NCBI GenBank assembly: GCA_021772595.1
Contig: JAJFLS010000349.1
Span: forward strand, 1 to 8,741
Source of the DNA: Opitutales bacterium
Lineage (GTDB): Bacteria; Verrucomicrobiota; Verrucomicrobiia; Opitutales; Opitutaceae
DNA length: 8,741 nt
Direction of reading: 5' to 3'
Below, in pieces: positions 1 through 6,284 of this stretch (positions are counted from its first letter, which is position 1; every line of letters starts with the position of its first letter). Made by a program: the position numbers and the translations under genes. The notes below the pieces were generated by a model. The model was not told the origin of the DNA, did no database searches, and saw only the letters and a list, made by a program, of their open reading frames with translations.

Positions 1-497
1 TTTCCGAACCACTTTTTGAAAATCTCGGGATGTTTCATGAGGGCTTCGGTGCTGCCCATGAAGATCACGCCGTCTTTCGCAACTGCGTCTTTGATATTCG
101 AATACGCGGCTTCGGAGTCGAATTGCGCTTCGACACCGGCGAGAAATTTGCGTTCGTTCTCCGGAATGCCGAGCCGCTCGAACGTCGCTTTCACGTCGTC
201 AGGAACATCGTCCCAGCTTCTCTTTGCGCGCTGATCTCCGGCGAGGTAGTAGCGGATTTTATCGAAGTCGATATTCTCCAGATCCTTGGTGGCCCAATTC
301 GTCGGGAGCGGCTTGTCTCGGAAAACTTTGAGGGAGCGTTTGCGGAAGTCGCGTATCCAATCTTCCTCGCCTTTGACGTCGCAAATGTAGTCGATCGTCT
401 TCTCGCTCAAGCCGACGCCAGCGTCGTACTTGTGGGATTCACTGTATTTGAAATCCCCTTTCTCGCGGTCGATCTCGATCTGTTTGTTCGGTGTCAT
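1..497 (-). CDS. sufB: Fe-S cluster assembly scaffold protein SufB (N-terminal part, cut by window edge)
   Basis: SufB is the cytoplasmic scaffold subunit that, with SufC and SufD, builds and transfers Fe-S clusters. The 165 residues visible here show the family's N-terminal pattern: a Tyr-Asp-Ala-Gly-Val-Gly-Leu stretch with SEKTIDYI near residues 24-38, an EDWIRDFRKRSLKVF segment at 45-59 (the family's E/P-W-hydrophobic-F-R region), FERLGIPENERKFLAGV at 106-122, and KDGVIFMGSTEALMKHPE at 141-158, the usual 'GVIF..ALxxHPE' region. The C-terminal beta-helix and cluster-binding residues lie beyond base 1. The ATG start lies 28 bases after the sufC stop, so the two are almost certainly co-transcribed behind the Fur-like gene. 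No Shine-Dalgarno sequence precedes the start; the bases just before it are A-rich. Identity is firm. SufD is the only close alternative, and the N-terminal motifs favour SufB. Confidence 0.95.
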   Translation of the reverse strand, partial: MTPNKQIEIDREKGDFKYSESHKYDAGVGLSEKTIDYICDVKGEEDWIRDFRKRSLKVFRDKPLPTNWATKDLENIDFDKIRYYLAGDQRAKRSWDDVPDDVKATFERLGIPENERKFLAGVEAQFDSEAAYSNIKDAVAKDGVIFMGSTEALMKHPEIFKKWFG

Positions 498-525
498 TGA
501 TTTTTGGAGTTAGCAGTTCGATGAA

Positions 526-1287
<762 letters not shown>

Positions 1288-1309
1288 TTTTGCGTGATGA
1301 ATAGGTAAA

Positions 1310-1756
1310 TTAGTTGGAGGATTCGGCTTCCTTTAGCTCGTCGGTGGTGTTTCCCCGAATGGTTATGTTGATCGAGCTGGGATTGAAATTCTCGGGGAGC
1401 CGCTTTTTGAGATGGTCCATTATTTCGGAATCGAGCGGGATATCGTAGACTTCGCCGGAATCGTTATCGTGGAAATGGGCGTGTTCCGAAAGGTTGGGGC
1501 AGTAGCGGGTGGATTTGCGTTCGAGGTGAACTTGTTTGACGAGATCGCAGTGGACGAGGGTATCGAGGCAGTTGTAAACGGTTGCAAGCGAGATGGTTGG
1601 CATATCTTGCTTCACTCGGGCAAAAATCTCGTCGGCGGTGGGGTGGTCGCGTTTCGAGAGAATCGCGTTGTAGACGACTTCGCGTTGCCGGGTGGAGCGC
1701 AGCCCGGTCTGAGCGAGCTTTCGGTTGAGCGTGTCGGTTGTGGCTTGGTTGTTCAT
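1310..1756 (-). CDS. Fur-family transcriptional regulator lacking the structural CxxC motifs, leading the suf operon
   Basis: This 148-residue protein has the Fur fold's N-terminal winged helix: GLRSTRQREVVYNAIL at 18-33, HPTADEIFARVK at 38-49 and the recognition-helix region ISLATVYNCLDTL at 55-67. The metal-binding part is atypical. Where Fur proteins read HxHxxCxxCG, this one reads HAHFHDNDSG (92-101), so both cysteines of that pair are replaced by Asp97 and Ser100, and the C-terminal CxxC is absent too. The only cysteines are 63, 70 and 86. By my hand alignment Cys86 falls where E. coli Fur has Glu81 and PerR has Asp85; a Cys-x5-His-x-His arrangement (86, 92, 94) recalls the regulatory zinc site of Zur proteins. 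It is the first gene of the sufC-sufB transcription unit, and its upstream region has a repeated Fur-like box, so autoregulation plus control of suf is the likely job. Which metal or signal it senses is open. Confidence 0.88.
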   Translation of the reverse strand: MNNQATTDTLNRKLAQTGLRSTRQREVVYNAILSKRDHPTADEIFARVKQDMPTISLATVYNCLDTLVHCDLVKQVHLERKSTRYCPNLSEHAHFHDNDSGEVYDIPLDSEIMDHLKKRLPENFNPSSINITIRGNTTDELKEAESSN

Positions 1757-1784
1757 TTTTACGGGCAGCTGCGAATGGTGAAAC

Positions 1785-1871
1785 TAAGAATCAATCTCAA
1801 TATCAATAACAAACTGGAATAATTCTAAATATCAAGAGAAAATTGGAATCATTACAGATAAGCGGAACATC
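1785..1871 (-). promoter_or_regulatory. Three tandem degenerate 29-bp direct repeats with Fur/PerR-like boxes (operator array of the fur-suf operon)
   Basis: Units span 1785-1813, 1814-1842 and 1843-1871. By hand alignment units 1 and 2 agree at 20 of 29 positions, and units 2 and 3 at 16 of 29. Each unit starts with a 15-bp 7-1-7 element on the plus strand: TAAGAATCAATCTCA, CTGGAATAATTCTAA and TTGGAATCATTACAG. All share GAATnAnT, and their centres (1792, 1821, 1850) are exactly 29 bases apart, close to three helical turns. Read on the minus strand, the second and third boxes each match the PerR-type consensus TTATAATnATTATAA at 10 of 14 fixed positions. The array lies 28 to 115 bases upstream of the Fur-like start codon. 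Operator function is inferred from box form, phasing and position. Confidence 0.55.
1806..1835 (-). promoter_or_regulatory. Candidate sigma70-type promoter of the fur-sufC-sufB operon
   Basis: On the minus strand a TTGATA (-35-like, at 1830-1835) and a TGTTAT (-10-like, at 1806-1811) are separated by 18 bases. The spacer contains the middle Fur-like box (1814-1828), the usual position for a repressor site. The -10 hexamer is only 4 of 6 to consensus, so the assignment is tentative. Confidence 0.3.
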
Positions 1872-1883
1872 CGGTAATCGAAT

Positions 1884-1943
1884 GTAGGAGCGGGTTTATC
1901 ACGCGATAATCGAGGAATGATCGCGGCGTTAAGCCGCTCCTAC
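1884..1943. repeat. REP/BIME-like extragenic palindromic element
   Basis: The ends are perfect 10-base inverted repeats: GTAGGAGCGG (1884-1893) and CCGCTCCTAC (1934-1943). Inside are nested smaller inverted repeats: TTATC/GATAA (1896-1900 with 1905-1909), CGCGAT/ATCGCG (1902-1907 with 1920-1925) and GCGGC-GTTAA-GCCGC (1923-1937). The right end, GCGGCnTnAAGCCGCTCCTAC in form, resembles REP sequences known from Pseudomonas and Xanthomonas. Two REP-like ends head to head make a BIME-like unit. Related pieces occur elsewhere in this window. Confidence 0.7.
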
Positions 1944-1979
1944 GCTTTGGATCCACGATAGTAGCAATCTCGTCTACAG

Positions 1980-2021
1980 ACTCCTCGACCGTTTAAATTA
2001 CAACGTTGTAATTTAAACGGT
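1980..2021 (+). repeat. Long perfect palindrome, copy 1 (34 bp, within a 42-bp inverted repeat shared with 6403-6444)
   Basis: Bases 1988-2021 form a perfect 34-bp palindrome centred at 2004/2005; the left half is ACCGTTTAAATTACAAC. With its left flank ACTCCTCG (1980-1987), the 42 bases are identical to the reverse complement of 6403-6444. This copy lies about 40 bases past the trxB stop. The stem is AT-rich and no T-run follows on either strand, so a standard intrinsic terminator is not evident. Confidence 0.9.
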
Positions 2022-2059
2022 TGGAGATCCGTTCTCATAGCCCTCGCGACTTCAACAGG

Positions 2060-3001
2060 CTACTCGCTTTCCGCGAGATAGCGTTCGGCTTCGATGGCGG
2101 CTTGGCAGCCCATTCCGGCGGCTGTAATCGCTTGGCGATAAACATGATCCGCGCAATCTCCGGACACGTAAACGCCCGGGATGCTCGTTTTGACCTGGCT
2201 TCCGTTTTCGGGAAGGAAATAGCCTTCTTCGTCGATCTTTATCGAATCCGAGAACGGGCTGGTGTTGGGGATGTGACCGATGGCGATGAAAACGCCTTTG
2301 CAATCGATTTCGCTGACTTCGCCGGTTTTTCGGTTTTTGATGCGAACGCCATTCGCATTCCCGGTTTCGTCGGCCAAAACCTCTTCGACAACCGTATCCC
2401 AGGCCATCTCGATCTTCTCATGGGAAACCGTGCGATCGGCCATGATCTTGGAAGCGCGCAGCTCGTCTCGGCGATGAATCAGAGTGATCTTTCTGCAGAA
2501 ACGAGTGAGAAAGAGCGCCTCTTCGCAGGCGGTATCGCCGCCTCCGATTACCACGACATCCATATCGCGATAGAAGGCTCCGTCGCAAGTAGCGCAGGTC
2601 GTTACGCCTTTACCGCCGAACATTTCCTTTTCTCCTGGAACGTCGAGCAGGCGAGGGGAGGCTCCGGTCGAGATGATGATCGAATGAGCTTTGTACTCGG
2701 TGTTTGCGGTTTTAAGCGTGTACGGCTTTTGCGAGAAATCGACCGATTCGACATAGCTTTGCTCGAAACGAGTGCCGAAACGAGCCGCTTGCTTCCTGAG
2801 ATTATCCATCAGCATGAAGCCGTCGATCCCTTCCGGAAATCCGGGATAATTCTCCACCTCGCTGGTTTGGGTCAGCTGTCCTCCGGGCAGATTGCCTTCG
2901 AGCACGATCGGGTTCAGATTCGCTCTCGCTGTGTATATCGCTGCAGTGAGTCCGGAACAGCCGGTTCCCACTATGATGACGTTTTCGATTTCGGTAGACA
3001 T
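2060..3001 (-). CDS. trxB: Thioredoxin reductase (NADPH)
   Basis: This cytoplasmic flavoenzyme passes electrons from NADPH through FAD and a redox disulfide to thioredoxin. The 313-residue protein is the usual low-Mr TrxB size. FAD-binding loop: GTGCSGLTAAIY at 12-23. Redox centre: CATCDGAFYRD, with Cys136 and Cys139. NADPH loop: GGGDTACEEA at 153-162, followed by HRRDELRAS at 176-184. C-terminal FAD motif: SGDCADHVYRQ at 280-290. An upstream in-frame start at 3133 would add 44 residues without family similarity and overlap the divergent tatD-like gene, so the ATG at 3001 is preferred. Two details differ from common versions: Cys15 replaces the usual proline in the GxGPAG loop, and another cysteine (Cys283) sits beside the C-terminal FAD motif. 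No thioredoxin gene is adjacent. No Shine-Dalgarno motif was seen. Confidence 0.96.
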   Translation of the reverse strand: MSTEIENVIIVGTGCSGLTAAIYTARANLNPIVLEGNLPGGQLTQTSEVENYPGFPEGIDGFMLMDNLRKQAARFGTRFEQSYVESVDFSQKPYTLKTANTEYKAHSIIISTGASPRLLDVPGEKEMFGGKGVTTCATCDGAFYRDMDVVVIGGGDTACEEALFLTRFCRKITLIHRRDELRASKIMADRTVSHEKIEMAWDTVVEEVLADETGNANGVRIKNRKTGEVSEIDCKGVFIAIGHIPNTSPFSDSIKIDEEGYFLPENGSQVKTSIPGVYVSGDCADHVYRQAITAAGMGCQAAIEAERYLAESE

Positions 3002-3123
3002 ATTAGATAATCGTAGAGGAAAAGTAGCGAATCTGGAGATGGCAAAAAGGAATCTGTTTGGCAATGAGGGAGTGATAAAAAGATTTGCTTTCAATCCCCT
3101 AGAATCTGGCGTAATCGCATTTC

Positions 3124-3924
3124 GTGAACCCAATCATCGATACGCACACGCATCTAGACAGCTTTCACCGTAAAGGTCTTCTGCATAACGCGCTTGAAGC
3201 GGCGGCGAATGCAGACGTTTTTCGTATGGTAACGGTGGGTACGGATCTTGACGACTGGGATCTCTACGCGGAGATGGCCGAAACGAATCCCAGACGAATC
3301 GACTACACCGTGGGTATCCATCCGTGCTCGGTGGAGGAAAATTGGGAAGCCGCGGCGGACAAGATCGAGGCATACTGGGATCGGGCGAAGCGACCGGTCG
3401 CGCTGGGCGAGATTGGCTTGGATCGCTTTCATTTGCCAAAAGACGCGGCTGAAGCGGCGGCGGTTTTGGAGCGCCAGCGGGCAGCCTTTGCGAAACAGCT
3501 GGAAATCGCGAAGCGGCTGGACGCGCCGGTCGTAATCCACTCGCGCGGGGCGTTTGAGGAATGCGTCGAAATGATAGATGCTTCCGGCGTAGATTGGAGC
3601 CGAGTGGTTTTTCACTGTTTTTCCGAAGGGCCCGGCGAGATGAAGCAGCTGATGGATCGCGGCGGTTTTGGAAGCTTCACGGGAATCATCACTTTCAAAA
3701 ACGCGGAGGCGATTCGAGAGGCGGCGAAGCTCCAAGGCCTGGAGCGGTTGTTGATCGAAACAGACGCGCCGTACCTGGCTCCCATGCCGCATCGCGGCAA
3801 GCCGAACGAACCGGCCTATCTGCGACATACGGCGGATTATTGCGCGGGGATTTTCGGGGTGGATAATGCGGTATTCGCAAAGCGGACGACTGAAAACGCG
3901 AAAGCGTTTTACGGGTTGGGGTAG
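3124..3924 (+). CDS. tatD: TatD-family metal-dependent hydrolase/DNase
   Basis: TatD-family proteins are cytoplasmic TIM-barrel enzymes with a two-metal site and reported 3'-5' DNase activity. The 266-residue protein has the full ligand set at normal spacing: IIDTHTHLD with His8 and His10, GEIGLD with Glu96, VVIHSR with His139, VFHCFS with His164, and ETDAPYLAP with Asp214. Length matches the family (about 255-265). The start is GTG at 3124; it places the HTH ligand motif six residues in, as in relatives, and no ATG is available nearby. The gene is divergent from trxB with 122 bases between them and convergent with HPr. E. coli has several paralogues (TatD, YcfH, YjjV), and I cannot say which this one matches best. 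No Shine-Dalgarno sequence precedes the start. Confidence 0.92.
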   Translation: MNPIIDTHTHLDSFHRKGLLHNALEAAANADVFRMVTVGTDLDDWDLYAEMAETNPRRIDYTVGIHPCSVEENWEAAADKIEAYWDRAKRPVALGEIGLDRFHLPKDAAEAAAVLERQRAAFAKQLEIAKRLDAPVVIHSRGAFEECVEMIDASGVDWSRVVFHCFSEGPGEMKQLMDRGGFGSFTGIITFKNAEAIREAAKLQGLERLLIETDAPYLAPMPHRGKPNEPAYLRHTADYCAGIFGVDNAVFAKRTTENAKAFYGLG

Positions 3925-3932
3925 CTGAAATC

Positions 3933-3976
3933 GCCTGCAAGCCGCCGACAGGTCGGGGTCAATGACAGGCTCCTAC
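3933..3976. repeat. REP-like element / hairpin between convergent tatD and HPr genes
   Basis: GCCTG (3933-3937) pairs with CAGGC (3966-3970) and encloses CCGA-CAGG-TCGG (3945-3956). The element ends in CTCCTAC (3970-3976), the same heptamer that ends the REP-like unit at 1884-1943. It fills most of the 64-base gap between two converging genes, so it may also end transcription, but no T-run is present. Confidence 0.5.
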
Positions 3977-3988
3977 AAATCGAGTGAT

Positions 3989-4288
3989 CTACTTCTCGTC
4001 GAACTTGGTGGCGAAGAGTTTTTCGATTGCGTCGAGGGCCTGGACTGCGTCGTTACCGGAGGCGATGGCCTTGATGTTAGAGTCTTTTCCGGCGGCGAGC
4101 ATCATGAGGCCCATGATCGACTTGCCGTTGACCTGCTCGTCGTCTTTTTCGAAATATACCTCGCTCTCGAACTTATTCGCGGTTCGAACGATCATCGCAG
4201 CAGGACGCGCATGGATTCCCATTTGGTTTTGCACCAATAGGATCCGATCGACGGATTGTCCTTCTGGATGGAGGTTTGTAGAGTCCAT
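3989..4288 (-). CDS. ptsH: HPr-family phosphocarrier protein
   Basis: HPr is the small cytoplasmic phosphocarrier of the sugar phosphotransferase system and, in many bacteria, a target of HPr kinase. The active-site segment is GIHARPAAMIV with the phosphorylated histidine at 26. The second motif, NGKSIMGLMMLAAG with Ser57, has the K-S-I-M-G form of regulatory-serine HPr proteins (Ser46 in Bacillus). At 99 residues it is longer than the usual 85-90 because about ten residues precede the first beta-strand; no other in-frame ATG exists before the active site, so the ATG at 4288 stands. No enzyme I, EII or HPr-kinase gene is adjacent, so it is an orphan here and may serve regulation (Crh/NPr-like) more than sugar uptake. 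It is convergent with the tatD-like gene and divergent from kdsB. Confidence 0.92.
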   Translation of the reverse strand: MDSTNLHPEGQSVDRILLVQNQMGIHARPAAMIVRTANKFESEVYFEKDDEQVNGKSIMGLMMLAAGKDSNIKAIASGNDAVQALDAIEKLFATKFDEK

Positions 4289-4329
4289 GTTCGGCTACAA
4301 ATAGTGTTATCGCCCCTAAAACAAGCGAT

Positions 4330-4356
4330 AATTCTAGAATTTGCGAATTCACAAAT
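4330..4356. promoter_or_regulatory. Overlapping palindromes in the HPr-kdsB divergent intergenic region
   Basis: AATTCTAGAATT (4330-4341) is a perfect 12-bp palindrome. Overlapping it, ATTTGCGAATTCACAAAT (4339-4356) is an 18-bp palindrome with a single mismatched pair. Both sit in the 97-bp gap between two divergent genes, the expected place for a regulator site. The cognate regulator is unknown. Confidence 0.35.
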
Positions 4357-4376
4357 GAACGGAAGCTCTTTTTTAT
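4348..4376 (+). promoter_or_regulatory. Candidate promoter of kdsB with very short leader
   Basis: TTCACA (4348-4353, 5 of 6 to the -35 consensus) and TTTTAT (4371-4376, 4 of 6 to -10) are 17 bases apart. A start site about seven bases on would fall at roughly 4383, giving a transcript with almost no leader before the ATG at 4386. The -35 overlaps the palindrome at 4339-4356. Tentative. Confidence 0.28.
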
Positions 4377-4385
4377 GCTTTCTCT

Positions 4386-5132
4386 ATGCTCGCCATAATC
4401 GCGCCGGCCCGCCTGGCCTCCACTCGCTTCCCTGAAAAACTGCTTCACCCTATCCAAGGGAAACCGCTCATCCTCTGGGTTGCCGAGCGATTGGCCGCGG
4501 AGTCTGCGGACATCGAGCGGTTTTTCGCGGTCGACGATCCGCGGGTCGAACGCGTTTTGCGAGACGCGGGCCACAACGCGATCATGACGCGACCCGATCA
4601 TCCGTGCGGAACCGATAGGCTTGCGGAGGCGAACGAGAAGATCGGGGCGGACGCGATTATCAACGTCCAAGGAGACGAGCCGCTGGTGACGCGAGGTCAG
4701 ATCGGAGCGCTGAAGGAGATGCTGGAGCAGGGCGCCGCGATGGCGACGCTGGCGACGCCTTTTGCGAAACGGTCAGACTTTCTCGATCCGAACCAAGTGA
4801 AAGTCGCGCTTTCGGAGCAGGGCGACGCGCTGTACTTTTCGAGAGCGCCTATTCCGTATAATCGCGATGACTTCGACGGGTTCGGTGACGAATGGGTCGC
4901 GGCTTCGCCGACTTATCGGCATCTCGGATTGTACGCGTATCAGGCGGATTTTCTGAGAACCTATTGCGCGTTGCCCCAAGGGAAGCTCGAGGCGATAGAA
5001 AAGCTCGAGCAGCTTCGTGTGTTGGAGAACGGATACGCGATCAAAGTGGGAGTGACCCATGAGCCGTCGATCGGTATCGATACGGCGGATGATGTTTCGG
5101 CGTTCGAGGAGTATTTGAAACTGGTTCGGTAG
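4386..5132 (+). CDS. kdsB: 3-deoxy-manno-octulosonate cytidylyltransferase (CMP-KDO synthase)
   Basis: KdsB activates KDO with CTP to give CMP-KDO, the donor for the inner core of lipopolysaccharide, in the cytoplasm. The 248-residue protein is the normal length. Motifs in order: nucleotide-binding APARLASTRFPEK at 6-18 with Arg9 and Lys18, DHPCGTDRLAE at 71-81, the metal-binding VQGDEPLV at 94-101 (Asp97), FSRAPIPY at 151-158, HLGLYAY at 179-185, EKLEQLR at 195-201, and the second metal aspartate in GIDTADD (Asp222). The HPCGTDRLAE and INVQGDEP forms separate it from other sugar cytidylyltransferases such as NeuA. The ATG at 4386 gives exactly the family N-terminus; an ATG at 4375 is out of frame. 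No Shine-Dalgarno motif is present and the leader may be very short. It stands alone rather than with other LPS genes. Confidence 0.96.
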   Translation: MLAIIAPARLASTRFPEKLLHPIQGKPLILWVAERLAAESADIERFFAVDDPRVERVLRDAGHNAIMTRPDHPCGTDRLAEANEKIGADAIINVQGDEPLVTRGQIGALKEMLEQGAAMATLATPFAKRSDFLDPNQVKVALSEQGDALYFSRAPIPYNRDDFDGFGDEWVAASPTYRHLGLYAYQADFLRTYCALPQGKLEAIEKLEQLRVLENGYAIKVGVTHEPSIGIDTADDVSAFEEYLKLVR

Positions 5133-5146
5133 GAGTCTCGGGAATG

Positions 5147-5196
5147 AGTCCACGCCGAATTCTCTGCGTAGCTACGTCGCGCATGCGGCGTGGATT
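5147..5196. terminator. Hairpin between convergent kdsB and cyclase genes
   Basis: TCCACGCCG (5149-5157) and CGGCGTGGA (5186-5194) form a perfect 9-bp stem, extended by one G-T and one A-T pair on the outside. The 28-base loop carries the palindrome CGTAGCTACG. It occupies the 76-base gap between converging genes, so a two-way terminator is plausible, though there is no T-run. A GTAGGAG heptamer overlaps the kdsB stop just before it (5129-5135). Confidence 0.45.
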
Positions 5197-5208
5197 TGCG
5201 GCCAATTA

Positions 5209-6204
5209 CTAGAACGTCGCTATCGGATTGAGGGGCGAGCCGGTTCCGCCGTTTACGGCGAGTGGGGCCAGGGTTAGGAGAAAGTCCCAACGCTCTAGTT
5301 CGGACGCCTTTTGGCTGAGCGCTTCGAGATCGAGGTTGTCGAGCATATGGACGCCCATGGAGTGGAGCATCAGCAGGTGGATCGGGCTCGTTACGCCTGG
5401 GATTCCGGAAGGGGAAACTTCGCTGCCGCCATCGCTGCCTAGCACGGCGATATCGCGCTTGCGCAGCCACCTCGCGGAGGATGCGTGAAGTCCTGCTTGG
5501 CCCTCTGACCCGCTCCAGGGGCCGACGGCGGCGCGACGGGCCCAGCGGCCAGTGTAGATGAGGACGACATCACCGCTGCCGATTTTGAGACCGCTCCGCT
5601 TCTCCCACGCAGCCAGATCTTTGGGGTAGATCGCAGTGCCGGGTTCAAGGTATTCGACGCCTCTCAGCTTCGGAATGTCTACGAGAATTCCACGGGTGAA
5701 AATGCCGCTTTTCAAGTTGTGAATGTCGAGTTTCATGGCGCCGTCCGGAGTCACGTCGCGGCTTGAGAAGCCATTGTATAAAGTCTGTTCGTGGACGTAG
5801 TGGCAGAGCGAATCGATGTGCGAGTGGGCGAAGCCGTGATAGGAGATGGAGTAATTGTCCGAGCACCACTGGGTATGCATGTTTTGCCCATGGGAGAGCA
5901 TCGTGTGCTGAAACGGATTCGGGTTGTCCGCCGCCTTTTCGGTCTCCAGATCGCGGGCTAATGAGACGGAAATTCCTTCGCGAACGAGGCGGGCAGATTG
6001 GCGCCGCTTTTTCGGAGTGATGAGATTGATGGCTCCGATCTGGTCGCGCTTGCCCCAGCGTCCCCAATTGGACAGTTCCTCGACCATGTCTAGAACGTCC
6101 TGCTTGGTGAGCGAGCTGTTCGATTGGGCGAGTAGTTGATCGCCAGATACGAACGCGATCGCGAGGATCGATAGCGCGAATTTCGTTATTTTGGATTCAG
6201 TCAT
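5209..6204 (-). CDS. Exported cyclase-family metal hydrolase (kynurenine formamidase-like)
   Basis: The 331-residue protein belongs to the cyclase family (Pfam PF04199; kynurenine formamidases and related metal-dependent amide/ester or lactone hydrolases). Evidence: WGRWGKRDQIGAINLITP at 47-64, a form typical of the longer members; the metal-site region HGFAHSHIDSLCH at 123-135, with His129, Asp131 and His135 as likely ligands; a YNG shortly after; and a C-terminal GSDGG-SPIHLLMLHSMGVHMLDNLDLEAL block (246-286). The N-terminus is a signal peptide: positive residues, a hydrophobic stretch (about 9-20) and a probable cut after LLA (residue 26), so it acts in the periplasm or outside. An in-frame TTG at 6225 would add seven residues; the ATG at 6204 fits the signal peptide better. 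The substrate is unknown and no tryptophan-catabolism genes are nearby. It is convergent with kdsB. Confidence 0.87.
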   Translation of the reverse strand: MTESKITKFALSILAIAFVSGDQLLAQSNSSLTKQDVLDMVEELSNWGRWGKRDQIGAINLITPKKRRQSARLVREGISVSLARDLETEKAADNPNPFQHTMLSHGQNMHTQWCSDNYSISYHGFAHSHIDSLCHYVHEQTLYNGFSSRDVTPDGAMKLDIHNLKSGIFTRGILVDIPKLRGVEYLEPGTAIYPKDLAAWEKRSGLKIGSGDVVLIYTGRWARRAAVGPWSGSEGQAGLHASSARWLRKRDIAVLGSDGGSEVSPSGIPGVTSPIHLLMLHSMGVHMLDNLDLEALSQKASELERWDFLLTLAPLAVNGGTGSPLNPIATF

Positions 6205-6284
6205 AAAGGGGTTCGGGTTTAACAAGTTAGGGAAACGACGAGTTTTCGGTGGGGCCTAAGACTGTCGAGTTGGATAGCTAGAAA

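Larger units (their letters stand above)
1757..2059. other. Intergenic region between trxB and the Fur-like gene
   Basis: These 303 bases hold no credible gene. From the Fur-like gene outward they contain a short leader, the 29-bp repeat array (1785-1871), a REP/BIME-like hairpin element (1884-1943) and a perfect 34-bp palindrome (1988-2021) just beyond the trxB stop. A weak GGTAATC similarity at about 1873-1879, directly after the third repeat, may be a decayed fourth unit, but it is too short to call. Confidence 0.8.

Noticed and set aside
30..500. 156-codon open frame on the plus strand opposite sufB
   Set aside because: It is fully antisense to a gene with clear SufB motifs, and its product shows no family features; antisense frames are common opposite genes with strong codon bias.
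1988..2021. Palindrome copy 1 as an intrinsic terminator of trxB
   Set aside because: The stem is AT-rich, no T-run follows, and the second copy lies upstream of two divergent genes where no terminator is needed.
2021..3010. 329-codon open frame on the plus strand opposite trxB
   Set aside because: Long, but exactly antisense to a complete TrxB, and its product has no recognisable domain.
3084..3115. Possible promoter for the tatD-like gene (TTGCTT and TAGAAT)
   Set aside because: The -10-like TAGAAT is good, but the -35 match is poor and the spacing of 19 is long; not strong enough to list.
3002..3133. N-terminal extension of trxB to an upstream ATG at 3133
   Set aside because: The added residues lack TrxB similarity and would overlap the start of the divergent tatD-like gene; the family N-terminus begins at 3001.
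3154..3828. 224-codon open frame on the minus strand opposite the tatD-like gene
   Set aside because: Shadow of a gene whose metal ligands are all in place on the other strand.
6205..6225. TTG start adding seven residues to the cyclase protein
   Set aside because: The ATG at 6204 gives a normal signal peptide; the extension adds only a Pro/Asn-rich tail with no ribosome-binding site.
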